NCBI RefSeq assembly: GCF_030936135.1
Contig: NC_082603.1
Location: 36,808,329 to 36,872,328, forward strand
DNA from: Gavia stellata
Taxonomy: Eukaryota > Chordata > Aves > Gaviiformes > Gaviidae
DNA: 64,000 nucleotides
Direction of reading: 5' to 3'
Within the stretch, counting starts at the first letter, position 1. Each line of letters starts with the position of its first letter. The notes below the pieces were generated by a model, which saw nothing but the letters and a program-made list of their open reading frames with translations, did not search any database and was not told the DNA's origin. This document shows, in pieces, positions 13,179-27,754 of this stretch. Both the position numbers and the translations under genes were made by a program.

Positions 13179-16100
13179 AATCATAGAACTTTGCTATGAA
13201 GGTGCTAACAGCTAAATGGTACAGACAATTGCATGCCAGCACTTGAGCCTGCACCCTTGCATATATACTTTACTAGTATAGAGTCAGCCATAGAGACTTT
13301 ATTCATAATGCCTGAATTTTATTTTTTTTTTTTTAGTTTTCACTAAAATCTCAAACATGAAGGATTTTTACACAAATCAGGTGAGGCCATTCAAAAGTTG
13401 TCTTGCTTTGAATCGGGTGCATGCTGTTAACCTCCCAGATAGCTGGCAGGTCCTGCTCAGTGTACCAGAAGCAGAAAAATGCTGCTGTTACCAGGGATCT
13501 CCTGGATTACTGATGTGCAAAACACCATACCTCTGATTCTTCTCAACCCACGTGCTTACATGCATTGCGAGAAAGAGAAGAAAGGCAGGAGAGACTACGA
13601 ACTAGCTCCAGCGTGTCTGTAAGCCCTTACCCTATGTCAATTCCAGCATCACCTTAGATTGTTCGGTGAGTCTGCTGAAGTTTCCTAACACTTATGTTTA
13701 CACCTTGACATTATACCAAGTGCTAGGGCATTCTAACACCGTCGGAGATAAGGTATTAACTCCACTTTGATACTTGCATAGACATAAATTCCCATCTTGA
13801 CTTGCAAATACAGCTATGTTATAAGCAGTTGCTAGCATCAACAAATGGAAGTCATTCTGTGGGGAGAAAAGAAACACTTCCCCAAATTGCTCCTTTACTG
13901 TGTCATCCTTTCTTACTATATTTTCCTTACACCTTTGAGTGAGATAGAACATAAATAAACAACACTCATAGGTTTTCTCATGTATCTTTTTCTGGCAGTG
14001 GTTACAGTGCACATAGAGGGAAAAGTCTTGGAAAAGAGCTCTTGGCAGCTGGGGGGTTTATTTCCTTCTGCTTGCAAAGCCACATTTCCAGGTGTACTAT
14101 ACAACTTCATTGATAGTTTATGGCTCAGAATTCTAGGGGGTTGGTTTGTTTGTTTACTACCCCTAGTTACAGATCCACTTGTTTTGGAGTTGGTTTTGTT
14201 TTGTTAAGAAACTTTCATTGATTTCTCTTCCTGTTTTCTTTTTCAGTATCCCAACCCACTCATTCACTACCTACAGATGTTTTATTCCCTTAGTTGAAGG
14301 GGAAAGCCTTCATTACAAAGGGATCAGAAGAAAAAGCCAGCAGTTTCCAGTAGCTGAGCTCTTTTTATTATTTTCTCTGCAACTGCAAAATAAGCTTCAA
14401 GGCAGCTGCTGCGATGGACATTCTCCCTCAGACTAGAGGACCGGAGTCCCAAAATGGTGGCGAGCCTCAAGCTTGTGGCAAGATGCTGGGCTAGCGTTAC
14501 ATTCCTCTGGCCACAACAGTCAGTCATTTGTGAAGAGCCCATCAACATAAATTAGCAACGGTCTATTCAGCATGAACTACATAAATAGAAATACAATGTA
14601 TGCATGTATTATGTTACTTGCTTTCCAAATGAAATTATGTATTCATGGCTATAGTATTTCTGTTTTTGATATTTTGTCTACGTATAGTAGGGACCTGGAC
14701 AGATGCCAGAAAAATGCTAACAAGAAAATACATGTGTATGTACATATTACACATATATGTATTTAGGAAAAAAATATATATGTATCTAAGCACTTTATTA
14801 TCTCACAAATCCCGCGCTCAAACCTTTAAATTACTTGTGGGGGTAAATATTACAAGAGTTCAAGAGTATTGGTCACAGGCACATAGCACTTATTATCATT
14901 TTCCTGTTTATAGCAGTTATCTAGATGCTAGCACAGATATTGCATTGTACTGAAACCAACAAAAAGGGGTATTCACAGATACAGCTCACTGTCTTTTGTC
15001 AGATAGTGCAAAGCAACAGCATAGGAACTATTTGTCATTCTGCTGGGGGAAAAAATCTAAAAATAAATACTGTATTTTGCTACACTGTTAGTCAGCTGTT
15101 TTTTAGAATTTCTTGGACGTGATCAGGTTGCTGATTCTTGTAGAAAAATACAAGACATGAAAAAAACCAACCAGTTTTACTGTAACATCCAGTACAAATA
15201 ATCTTAAATAATAAGTACCAGAGCTATTATTCATCATATTCATTTATTTCAAAGTACGCTGATTATGAAGGACACTAATTCAGCTACCAGATTTCATGGC
15301 ATATCAGCTTGTACAAATCTAGATGCTTTGCAAGCAATGGGCCAAGCAGGAATCTGTTAACCTGAAAAAGATACTTTCTTCTAGATATTTTCAGCTGTGC
15401 AGAAGAGATAATCAATCAGAATCCTGGCCCACTCGTGTCAGAGCTCCTCTTTCTGGTGACACATGCTCCTAAGGCAGAAACAGGTTCCCATCCTTATGAC
15501 ATCAGAAGCACACACTAAACTGTATATTTTAATGGATCATCTCCTGGTTTAAGAAACAGGTATAAGCATGGGACTTCCTGCTGGAGAAGTAACCCACCAA
15601 ACTTCTTTTGAGAACCTTAGTCATTGGTCCTCTTGAGGGAGAGGATCTCTTTAGGCCAAACTTCCTTGCCTTGGCAGCTGTCAGAGGTCAATCAAAGGCA
15701 CAGTTTCAGGTTTTAGTACAATAAAAGAGTTTTGCCTTCATAGTGACTGCTCGACAAAGAACACTCAAGGAGTACAGTCATTTGCTACAGCTCTCTTCAG
15801 CACAATCTAGGAAGGAAAGGATGATTTCACTTATGTGAATTGAGGTTGGAAAGGTGCAAATATTGCTGTGCGGCCTTTCCTTAGAAGGAACAGTCAGGAG
15901 CATCCCATCCCTGACCATAAAAATTCCCCATAATTTGTATTGGCATGTGGACACTACTGAACTTCTACATCAGCAGAAGGCTGTATGGGATTATCCCACA
16001 AGCTAGAGGTATTTCCTCCTGGCTGTTTTTATTTATGGGCGCTTATAGCAGCCCAGCTGCTGTGAAGTGCCACAGCAGGTTAATGTGATGTGAAAAATAC

Positions 16101-16820
16101 AAAAAACCCTGATGTTTCATATGGATTGCAGCTCTATTATTCCGAATGACAGGTATAAAGGTATTTATATCTGTAACTGGATACAGGTAAATTCCAGAGA
16201 CTGGAATTCCATGATCATAAAAGCTTGGTACCAACAAATTCAGACTGAACAATATGGAGGGGGAAAAGAAAGGAAAAATGTTAAGACAAAGTTTAAGTTG
16301 CACAGGTCTTTTGTCCAAAATTGTACTCAGTTACTGTTGGGATCTGTTGCCTAAGAAAACTTAAGATATCTAAGACATCCATCTAACTCTAACGGCCCTG
16401 GCATTTATTTCCTGTCATAACAGCAAAAGTAAAACACAGGTTTACAATAAACCTATTTTTTCCCCAGTAATTACTTATTAGGCTCGTCACTGCTTTCCCA
16501 CCACCCTTATGGAGTTTGTCTTCTGTATCACACCACCTGAATGAGATCCCATTAGTTCACCTAAGTCAGTATAGTCCAATGACTACTATGAACTAGATCT
16601 CCCGTCTTGGCTACTATTTTCTCTATCCAACAGGAAATAAGGAATTAATTTTTAAGCAGTGACCCAGGGCCAAATGCTGTCTACTGTGTCTGAACTTGAC
16701 CAGAAGCTGCTACAAACACAGCAAAAGGTAACAGGGATAGAGGCATCCTACACAAACACTGATTTTTACTGGGGCTTCTGCCTCTCAAACTTGCTGAGAC
16801 TCAACCACCTCCTAAATAAG
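13179..16820. other. AT-rich intergenic DNA, no gene seen
   Basis: No supported gene. A possible second CR1 tail scrap (gatagaatcatagaactt) lies at 13177-13197 directly beside the long CR1. There is a poly-T run near 13321-13335 and an alternating purine-pyrimidine stretch near 14725-14790. Confidence 0.45.
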
Positions 16821-16866
16821 TGATCATAGAAAATAAAGTTGGAAGGAACTTTGAAAGGTTATTCTG
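16821..16866 (-). mobile_element. CR1 LINE 3'-tail scrap
   Basis: About 45 bases resembling the reverse complement of a CR1 3' end (atcatagaaaataaagttggaaggaactttgaaaggt). It is old and diverged. Confidence 0.6.
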
Positions 16867-18109
16867 TTTGTCTTCTTCCAGGATTTTCCTGGGTACTTCT
16901 TCACTGCTTCCTTAACCTACAACTGAAACACCTTCTTCAAAGTCCCAAAGAAATCAGTACAAGTTCAGCAGGAAAGAACTACATGTGAAAACCTAAATGT
17001 CCAGACTTAGGTATACGTTGTACAATGCACAGCCATTATGTTTTGTTTAGCCTTCACTATAACAAAACACCGTCATTTACAAATCTGGGGATGTGTTTAT
17101 CTTCATTGTATTAAACAAAGCAGAGTCATATTCCATCAAACACACCTTGTTCCTAACCTCACAGGAAAGCTGTTATGTTTATTGTGCTTTAATACTTCTA
17201 AGTCAGCTTAATTTATGTTATCCTGCTAGATGTTTCTGTATTATTGCATTAGGTTAATAGTCACTAACGAGAGACACTGTCTTCTTGACACAATACCCAG
17301 ATGCTGGGGAAAACCATATACTCACACTAGCAGATTTTGTAAATCTGACTGCCTCTGAGCCAAGTACTAGCAATAGGAAAAACAAAGAGTAAACACAGTT
17401 AAGCAACTGTGAATGTTATGGGCTTTTGCACTTCAGGAGCGAATGCAGAACAAGCAATTTTTTTCACATCCAAGTGAAGAACAGTTACTGAATTTTCTAA
17501 ATCACTACCAGGTTCGTTTTCGTTTGGTTTAACTATAACAGCAGTTTTTCTTCTGACCAGGTGATTATGGGTAATTTGTTTTATTTTTTCTTATCATGGT
17601 AAGGTATGACCTTGTTTTTACAGGTAATAGTAACAACTAATTAGTCTGTGCAGAATGAGATATTTATGACTGTAACATAAGGATGCAGTGTAGAGAAATA
17701 CAGGCCTGGTATGACAGGAGAGACCTTGAGAAGTGGAGACACAAGATTGGATGGCAATATAGTGTACAGGCATGGGATGACAAGAGATGGGGCAGAGGTT
17801 TAGCACTAGAGACCTCATGACTACAAACAGCTCACAATGGACAGTTAAGAAATACAGTGCTGGAGCTGGAAAATGCTGGGTTTCAAGGATAACAAAAGAG
17901 AACAAAAAGCAAGTATTTAACATAAGTAAAACACACCATATATAGTAAGTTTGGATATAATTTGAAATTGTAGGCCAATGAAGAGCAAGGTATAAAAGTA
18001 TGTTAGCAAATGTATAAAAAGGTCCCCAAGTGGATCCCGAGAGTAAGGAAGGAAAAAACCATCAATACTGACATCATATTCCTCCTGGCAAGGGACTCCA
18101 GATGCTGGC

Positions 18110-18319
18110 AACTCACGGTAACAACCACATACCCCCCACCCCAGCACCAGACTGAAGCCACCAACCTTAGGACCTGGGTCAGTGATGGAAGAATGGAAGG
18201 ATGAACCTTCCATCGCTGCTCCACATCCTAAGGTTGGTGGCTTTAGCCTGTTGCTGGCAGGGTGTGTGTGGGGTGTGTTACTGTGAGTTAACACATGGAA
18301 GGATGAACCTTCCATCACT
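18110..18319. repeat. Nested palindrome: 80-bp inverted arms plus repeated small hairpin
   Basis: Arm 1 (18110-18189) and arm 2 (18209-18289) are imperfect reverse complements, sharing for example AAGCCACCAACCTTAGGA against its complement at 18224-18242, and AACTCAC against GTGAGTT at the outer ends. In the 19-base gap and overlapping the arm ends sits a perfect small hairpin, ATGGAAGG - ATGAA - CCTTCCAT (18193-18213). An identical copy of this 21-base hairpin lies at 18295-18315, immediately outside arm 2. Transcribed on either strand the whole block could fold into a long hairpin. I do not recognise the family; it could be a small inverted-repeat element or a local inverted duplication. Confidence 0.75.
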
Positions 18320-21300
18320 AGCAAAAGGGAAAAGGGGATAAAAACTAAGAAGCATTAATATAAAAATTTTAACTCTATTTAACTGTAACTATTATTGAGA
18401 CTTTTTTCTGTATGGAAGTACTCTTTCTTTTTCTGTAATAACTAGATTTGAACTAATAAAGATCATTGCATTAGACTGTTAATATTTTAATTATTCTAAT
18501 AATAGAATTCTTGGCTTTATACATAAGGTGTGTTTTCTCTTTGCCCAGAAGCAAGATTTTCAGCTTAGCACAGGTGTTAAATTCTCTTGTTACAGCCCAA
18601 CTGTAGTATAAGACACCAAACTTCTCTTGATTTCCTGTCCCTTCCCTCACCTCTGCTGAACCAAATAATTATGAAAACTCTCTTCACTGGTGTACATTCT
18701 GAGAAACTCTGACAGATTTACTACAACAGAGTTGAGATGACACTCTAGCCCAACTATTTTCATGCTTAAAATTCTTACGTTGATACTGTATTTTATTATT
18801 TCGATGACAGATTATGAAAAACAATATGCCAAAGAGAAGCTACACAGGAAAACCAAACAGCACTATAAATGCATCTACCACTTTGGAGTGGCATCTTTAA
18901 GAATTTCTCCTAAATGCCAAAGGTCTGCAGAAGCTGGTGAAAAAAACCTTATTTTTAACCTGTACTGATGCTGGTAAGAAATAGCTCCATGTGTCTTTAA
19001 ATACCTATCTTCTTTCCCAAGTACAGAAGCGCACTCTTCCAGTCCAAACCTATGAGAAGTTCTAGATGGTAGACAGCAGGCAACAGTCCAACCATAGCAA
19101 GGGACCTGAGCAAGTCCTGAAATACACTTCCAAGGAAGTTCTGATTAACTAGGCCTGAAATTTACTACTAGGACCAGGGATACATTCTGTGGCATGACGA
19201 CTACATTCAGCATACAAAAATGTTTAGGCCCTTATTTCTTTCATTTCTTGCAATACTGTTTTGAAAGCAACAAGATAGCCTAATGATATAGGTATTTAAA
19301 AAAAGCAAAAGAACAAAAAACCCAACCTCCAAAAGGCAGCAACCTAAGCAACTCTCTAAAGCCTAAGACTTGTTCTTTTTCCGTGAAAGGCTGGGAGCAC
19401 AGCTAAGCTACGGCTTGGGGGGATGGGAGTGGGGAAGGATTTGTAAATACTTGATACACAAAACCTTGAGTGTTTTGGGACTGAATTCAGTAAGCCGTCT
19501 TGGACTAAAAAAGGAAGAAAGAATTCAAAAGCTAAACTTTTTTCATGTGTCAGGACTGCCCACTGAAACACAAACATATCAGTTACTTATGCAGCTGTAG
19601 CTGGAGAAGTTCAAGGTACCGTCTATTTGTCTGCTTCCTAACTGAATGAGCCTCCTCTCTTGTCTTTTGAGATTTCCTCTAGGCTTCTAAAAACATGTAA
19701 ACAAGTATATTACATGTAGGTGCATGAGAGAAAAATAGGCAGGGCTAGATTTAATTTTATTTTACATTTAAGACTGTACCTGATTTTGAAAGTGAGAGAA
19801 GCTTGGAAAGAGATGGAACACCTGAGGATATTTAACTGCCAGCACACCACAGCACAAACATGTCAAATAGGTATGAGAAGTGCCAAGTCTCACTTTTACA
19901 CAACCATTAGTGTCTCTGCATTTGATATAGAGAGGTTTCTTTAATTTCTTTTTATCAAGTTGAGTTGTGAAAACAACTGCTTTGTGGCAAATGCACAAAA
20001 TGCTAATTAATCCAAAAAGGATTGGCTTTTAGTGTTTAACAGTCATATTGAGCAGACAAAATGATGTGGAGACAGACTACAGAGCGTCAAGGAACAGCAA
20101 GAGCAGGACTGCTCCCTAAGGGAAGGCAAGTCTGATCCCCAGGACGCCCAAAACACAGGCTGTGCAATGACCTCACGCCTATAGCGCCAGGGGCAGGCAC
20201 GCAAAGCAGTGACAGCAACAGGTCCTACTGACAGTTCAGTGACAATCAGGCAAGACACGGTAACAGGGTCCAGGGATTCCATGCAGCACTTCAGAAATGG
20301 GACTGGGGACAGACACCCCTCGGACACAGCTCAGGCAGGAACCAAAGGCACCAGCCTGAGCTTAAACTGAACCCTTGGTCAGAGGACGTGGGTGGAAGCC
20401 CCAAGTGAGACTGGTCAGGGTCATGACAACCTATTCGTGCTCTTGGCACCCTGAATGCAGAGAAATATGAAAGGATTCCTAAACAGAAGGATTCACTAAC
20501 TCTGACAAAACTACCAAGTTATGGTAAGTGTACTAATTCTAACTCTGCAACAGTTATGCTTCATGTTTCTGGGCAATGTCTCCTCTTTCAGATCACATAG
20601 GCCCGGGAAACAAGAACACTAAAGGCTTTGAAAATTCCGTACATGTATGTAAAGACTTGATTTGATAACACAGGGAGTTCCACTAAAAGCAGTGGGTTTG
20701 AGCTTTATCTCCTCCTGCGTAACAACTCCATTACACACCCACACCGTCCTAGAGTTCGTATCACGTAGAAACTGCTCCAATCCATCTGACAGAGGACTGT
20801 GCAAAGGTTAGAGTTAATTTCATTACATCATTGTTAAATTGTATGGTAGCAGAGAGAATTTCCTCTCAACTATGTATTAATATCCTGCTTGTTAGCAGAC
20901 ATAAAGTTTATTTAGTCATAAAGAAGCCTAGCTTATTAAACTATTTCTTTCTGGGTAATGTTCAGTGACAGTCATACCACTCAGCAATAAATAATCAACT
21001 AAATAGTGTATAACTATGCGTAACAGTTAAGTTAATCTTCTCACTTAAAGATGTTCTGATTGCATCATCCTTGTTCATAGCTGAGCAATACCTTACTCCC
21101 AAGAATGGCTCGGCTTAAGTCAATAAGCTGAAAGAAGTACAATACTCAAGCTTGAAAGGATGATATATCAGAGCCTGGATGCTTTCACTTACTCTAGAAT
21201 CTTAATTGGACTGGAAACTGTAGTAATTAATTTGGCTTAAGTAATACAAAGAAGTACTAGACCACTAGATGAGCAATTTGTATTGACTAAATCCTACTGG

Positions 21301-23228
21301 TTTTGTTGCCTATTCACTTACAGACCTAACCGTTTCTGGTATGCAGTACTTTCATATTTTAAGAAGAGACTTTGAATTCAACTCAGCTACTTATATTAAT
21401 AAAGTAAGCACTTATTGTTGTATCAAAGGAAATGTTTGTAAATTTAACTGAGCTATTGTTCGCATCTCGTCAATAATCTGTTGAAGACCTCTTGCAAAAA
21501 CTTAGAATGTGCCTAGCTTTATAAATCCAAGTCATCCCATAAAAGTCTCCATGATAATCCCAATGAGGAAAAGATGTTTAAACTGTTTCTGAGATCAGCA
21601 CAGTGTAGGAATCCCATGAAGGTATCACTATCACCAAAGTACCAGAGTAAAGACGCTTCCGAAATACTACAACTGCACAAAAAACTAAGAACATCCAGTT
21701 ATCTTTGTAATCAGGGTTTTACCATAATACACAATAAACCACACTGCTGTTCAGAAAGTCTCTATTCTATTGAGTAAATACTCCACATTTTTTTAAAATA
21801 CCCATTAATAGAGATAGTCACCATAGTCCAATAAAAACAGTATATGTCTTTTACAGTGTCTAGATACGTATTTATATCATATCCTATTGCAGTCAATAAT
21901 GCACATTTAAAGTATTACGAAAAGGTGCATTTAAACAGTTCTGAAATGCATACTTACGTAATTGACTGTAATTTATCTAGAAAGCTATTGCAAATCTTTG
22001 TGTTTACTCTCACACAGTTCTGTAGGGATCTTTATTTTTTCCCTAATACTGTAATCTAATATGCCTAAAAAAGAGTTAGGATTATCAGTCCTGTGCTTCA
22101 TGAAGTTTTGGGGCACAACCCTCTATTGACTTCTTTAGAGATAAATTTGAGTTAAAATCTTGTAATGACAAAAAGATAAAATGAAACAAATTTGTACTGC
22201 ATTTCTAATTCTTCCTTGATACCATACTGATTATTCAGTGAATTACAATATATGCTTTATGTCTTGTCTATTCCAAGAAAACAAACACATTATAAGAACA
22301 TTCAACATGATCATGAACTTCCTGACTACAAATAATAAATATGTCATACAGCTCAGAGTATGCAAACACATCTCCACATTAGACACCTGATTTAGAGCCC
22401 AGTTCTACTCTGGGAAGAAACATTCCTCATACTTTGAGATATTAGAAAGCTACCTCACATACACAAAGTGTGATGGTCTTGTATGTGTCCCCTACTGCAT
22501 TCATTTTATGTTTTTGAAGTCAAGAGGGAAACAGCAGCCACATAAATGGCCTAAAATTGCTTTGTCACTTTCACCTCAACCAAAGTACATACTGCAGTAT
22601 CTTCAGTTTTTTCAACAAGTCACCCTTTTGCAAGTATTGTCAGTATTGTGTCTATTAAACCTACTTTTCAATAAATCTACAATGTGATTGCATAAACCTT
22701 CTCTGTGTGTATTGCTTATACTTTTAATAACTTATGATTCCATTACCAACTTCCATTAAATCTGCTAGAAGAGTGGATATGTGTTAAGATAATTTCACAT
22801 TTTGTGAAAATCAGCAGGAGGGAGAGAAAGACTACCCTGTACACGCCCGAGGCATGAAAGGTTAAGCAAACACCGTATTAGACTGCAGAGAATCAAAGAT
22901 GGGGGGAGGGGAAGTTACTGTCTAAATGTCTCCCAAAACTTGATTGACAACAGCGTCAATCAGTCACAAGACATGAGCATAGGAAACCTGGCTTCCTGAG
23001 TGCTGGTACTCACGGAATTTACCTTTTTAATGGAAAAATTTGGAACAGATAATCAAGTTCAACTTAATTACCTACTGTTCAGAATCTCATCACAATTTAA
23101 AGTCAACACACCACCTTCTCCTTCATGCAATTACTACCCACGCAAGTTAGAAGGATGGTATAAGAATTATAGTCATCTAAACAACTTGGGACAACAGGTG
23201 CTTGCTACAAATACAAATCATATATACA
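18320..23228. other. AT-rich intergenic DNA, no gene seen
   Basis: No exon, RNA gene or clear mobile element that I can support in 4.9 kb. Confidence 0.45.
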
Positions 23229-24300
23229 GATCACAGAATGCTTTGGGTTGGAAGGGACCTGTAAAGATCATCTAGTCCAACCCCCCTGCCACAGGCAGGG
23301 ACATCTTTCACTAGATGAGGTTGCTCAAAGCCACATCCAACCTAACCTTGAACACTTCCAATGACGGGGCATCCACAACTTGTCTGGAAAACCCATTCCA
23401 GCATCCCACCACCCTCATCATAAAAAATTTCTGCCTTATGTCCAACCTAAACCTACCCTCTGTCAGTTTAAAACCATTGCCCCTTGTCCTGTCAATACAG
23501 GCCTTGGTAAAAAAAAAGTCTTTCTCCATCTTTCTTACAAACCCCCTTTACATATTGAAAGGTGGCAATAAGGTCTCCCTAGAAGCCTTCTCAACTCCAG
23601 GCTGAACAACCCCAACTCTTTCAGCCTCTCTTCATAGGAGAGGTGTTCCAGCCCTCTGACCAGTTTCGTAGCCCTCCTCTGGACCTGCTCAAACAGGTCC
23701 GTGTCTTTCTAGTGCTGGGTACCCCAGAGCTGGATGCAGTAGTCCAGGTGGGGTCTCACCAGAGCAGAGCAGAGGGGGAGAATCACTTCCCTCGACCTGC
23801 TGGCCACGCTTCTTTTTATGTAGGCCAGGACACGATTGGCTTTCTGGGCTGCGAGCGCACATTGCCAGTTCACGTCCAATTTTTCATCCAGCGGTACCCC
23901 CAAGTCCTTCTCCGCAGGGCTACACTCAAACCATTCATCTCGCAGCCTATACTGATACTGGGGATTGCCCCGACCTAGGTGCAGGACCTTGCACTTGGCC
24001 TTGCTGGACTTCAAGAGATTCGCACGGGTCCACTCCTCAAGCCTGTCATGGTCCCTCTGGATGGCATCCTGTCCCTCTAGCGAATCAACTGCACCTCAGT
24101 TGCACTCAGCTTGGTGTTGTCTGCAGACTTGCTGAGGGTGCACTTGATGCTGCTATCTCTTGTTGTTAATGAAGATATTAAATAGCATTGGTCCCAATAC
24201 AGACACCACTCATTACTGGTTTCCACTTGGATATTGAGCCATTGACTGTGACTCTTGGGACAAGGATGTTGTGGAAGACATTACCACAGGACTGGGTAAA
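23229..24300 (-). mobile_element. CR1 LINE, about 1.07 kb, 3' half
   Basis: Minus-oriented CR1. The 3' tail is at 23229-23300 (atcacagaatgctttgggttggaagggacc in broken form, then catctagtccaacccccctgcc). The minus-strand frame 23529-23311 encodes the RT C-terminal block ([17 protein letters not shown]). The frame 24014-23709 encodes the upstream RT block (KAKCKVLHLGRGNPQYQY). The copy extends to about 24300, where the RT region before the FADD block is recognisable but broken. It is 5' truncated and frameshifted. Confidence 0.92.
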
Positions 24301-27100
24301 AGATGAAGCAGCACGCTAAGCGAGAAACTTCTCACTCAAAGAGACCTATCAGCAGTAATAAGCAACAGGAAACATACTACAAAGCACTGCTTTTAAAATT
24401 CTCTGTTTTTCTCCCCAGCCCCCTAAATTTATTCCACAGTGAATTGTTTTATCTGAAACTAGGATGTTAGCAAAATCATACATTGCTGAAGCTCTATACC
24501 TAGGTTCAGCAAATGTGCTCAAAGAGTACATGATTTATCCCACCTAAAACATGCACTGCAAAGCCTAGATAAAGTGGACCAAACTTATGTCAGAGGAAGA
24601 AAGCTTTAAACCATCTGAATCTGAGTTTCACCTACTTCTAACACTTCTGAGTATATTCAAATGTGAATAAAGTGTTAATTCAAGTTTCAGCTTTAATATG
24701 AATGTCACCCACTGGTAAGAAATTTGAACCTCAGAAGATGAAATGAGTTACATAACACGATACACAAGGATTTACGAGCAGGAGCTAAGGAGGCTTTACC
24801 TGCAGCAGTGTCACAGCCAACAGCTTCCATGTCATATGACACTGCTCTGGCTAAATAGCCCATTTTCCTTAGACTGAGGGTGTCCTTCCTATATGGTACA
24901 TATGTGTAACTGGATGAACTTAAGAAAGGGAAATGCAGGCCAAGCTACATGAAATAACATATATCTTGATGGAAAGTTTCATAGTTCATCAAAAGGTCTT
25001 CCAAGGGAAGCAGAAGAACCGCCCCCACTTGGGAAAATAAACAAATAGAATTCTTTTTAGTAAAAAAACCTGACACGATCACAGCAGTAACTAGGAATCC
25101 CAATTTTGGTTGCACCCACTACTGGCAAAAGAAATAATAGGAAAGTAGTTCTTCCTAGAGAGTATCTAAATATGCAGATAGAAAAAAGTCAGCTAGCTAA
25201 ATTAGAGTTGAAAGTAATAAAATTTGGCACTTCATATACTTCCTCTCAATGATATTTCTTAAAATAGTGATAAAAGCTTTCTTTAAAGACAATGTCATCA
25301 TCCATTTGGACTTCAGTGACTTGTAAGCTAACAACTGAACTACAGTTCACTACTATAGTAAATTGCTTATGGTACAATCACTGCTCAGAGTCTGATTCTG
25401 CAATGAAGTCAAAAAGAATTTTACCATTGACTTCAACAGTCACATGATAGCCCTTAATACTGCAGTTACATGAAAGAAAATACTACTTTGGTTAAAAAAT
25501 AAAGATCCCACAACCTCAAAAATCAGCCATAATGAGAAAAGGAAATAATGAGTAATTTGCCTCCTTAGCTTCAGTGGCAACCTTCCTGTTGGGAAAGAAC
25601 TTTGCTTTTTCTCATTTGGAAGTCCCCTGCTAGAGAGAGAGGCCTCGATAAAGTCAATGTCGTTGTTCTTGACAAATCCTTCATATTTAACCCATTTTAA
25701 GGAAAAACATGACGCAGTTCCTGGAGTTAGCTTACAGCTATCCCAATGACGACAAAACTTAAGGAACCACTACGAAGCTTGTTCTCAAAGATGAGCTTAC
25801 GATCCTTCTCACACATGCATACAGACAGACAACACAGCTAGAAGTGAGAGAGCTTAAGAGGAACAGGCCTCAAAATGCCTATGGGCTTATCAAAACCTTC
25901 TACAGAGCCATATTCACACTACCAGGCAACCATTCTGCCCAGTACCTTGCGCTTCCAGCAGTCCGTCTAACTCTAATAACCCGTCACCCGATAGGATACT
26001 TGTTACCTCAAAGAGAAATCTGAGGTAGTTACAAAACTGTTCATGGAGTCTAACATCAGCTGTCAACCACGGGCTTGACTCAACTCTTCTAAAGAATCAG
26101 ATTGATACCACAAGTTGAAAGACCAAAACTTTTGAGAAGAATTTGCCTTTGTCATTTATAAATGCTGAAACTCTGAGGAATCCTTGAGATTCCAAGGAGA
26201 GGCGCTTAGGACACTTCTACGTCTAATAAATAACCAGTTACTGGCAGAGACAACAAAGTGAAGAGAATAACTGTTACAGCAACCTAATTTAAAAGGAAAA
26301 CCACACCATATATGCTGAATTTGGAAATGCTGCACTTTGCTTTTGTAAGTCGTTCACATTCCGGGATCTAACAGGGAAAACAATTCTGAATGCAAACCTG
26401 GCTTCCCAATACAAGACTAGAGAAGATTGAGACTACTCAAGAATCTTGAGACCACTCAAGATTTCTGCAAATGCGGTCACACAACACACACTACTGTTAA
26501 CAAAATCCACATATGCAAATGAGATAAAAGGAAGTAAACACACTGATGACATGAAACAGCTACAATAGCAAAAACTCTAGTCAGAATAATTCTTCAGAAC
26601 TACAAGTTGATTACAGATATGTTGTCCTCCTCCCTTAAGCTGAATAACTAAAGGATCACCCTTTCTTACCTGAGTAACATGCTTTGAAAAATGAAGTTAA
26701 AAAATTATTGTATTATGACAATACAACACTCGGTACTTCCTATCATGACTTCCTTATCAGAGTGTTCTTGCTTACAAACGGCAAGTGAGGAAGCATATGC
26801 AGCACTTACTGAACTCTATTCAAAAGGTATTTTCCCTTCCTGAATATCGTGTTCCTGCCTTCTTTCAGAAGAGTATTTCCATGCCTACCTTTCTACCATC
26901 AGTGGTGAATATCTGCGGTCATAGGACTACTCCCTCTGCAGTAACCTGCAAAACCATTTGAATTCCGCAGGAGTAGGAACAGGTTCTCTCAGGAGTTAAA
27001 TAACTATAGACTCACCTATTTAGATTTCACCTTTGAAACACTAATTTCTTTCTGGCTTGTCTTCCCTCCCTAAAGGCTTTCTTCCTCTTCCTTTTTGGGA
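24301..27100. other. AT-rich intergenic DNA, no gene seen
   Basis: No supported gene or repeat in this stretch, which leads into the CpG island that starts at about 27.4 kb. Confidence 0.4.
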
Positions 27101-27754
27101 GGAAGCCGTGCTGTGAATTTTGCTTTAGCCACATCAAGGCTCGGACCATAGAGGTGAACTACAAAATAGAGTTTTCCGAGTTGTAAACATGCAGCACAGC
27201 GTGCCTGTGACATGAAGGCAAAGGCTGCTTTACACAGACAGGCAAAGATGGCTTGGCAGCCCAGCCAACGGCAGGCAGCCTTTGGGACTCACAGAAAAGC
27301 AGCCTTGTTTCTAAGGGGGTTCGCTCATTCTGCGGATCGGTTTTGCCATGGAAATCTCGCGCACACTGGAAGAGGAGATCGGTTGTGTAGCAACACCTTC
27401 ACACGGGCTGAGAAGCTCCGCAAACCCCGTGTGCTCTGTCGCAGCTATATTCGCTTCCACGGGGCAATTAAAGCCGAGCTGGAGCACCGAGGTCAAGGTC
27501 TGCCCGCGGTGACCTTCCCCGACGCGCCGGCTGGCAGGAGCCAGCCAGGGCGCGGAGCTCGCTCAGCCCGGCTGCCCCGGCTACGCCCCTGGAGCTCCCA
27601 GTCCCCACGCCCGGAACACCAGCGCCCCACAAGTACCACCAGCACAGCGGGCTCCCGCCTCCCGGCCCCGGTGCCACGGCCGCACCGCGGCCCGCGGGTA
27701 AGCGGCCCCCAGCCCCACACACCGCTCCCGCGCGCCCAACGGCCCCGCGGCCCG

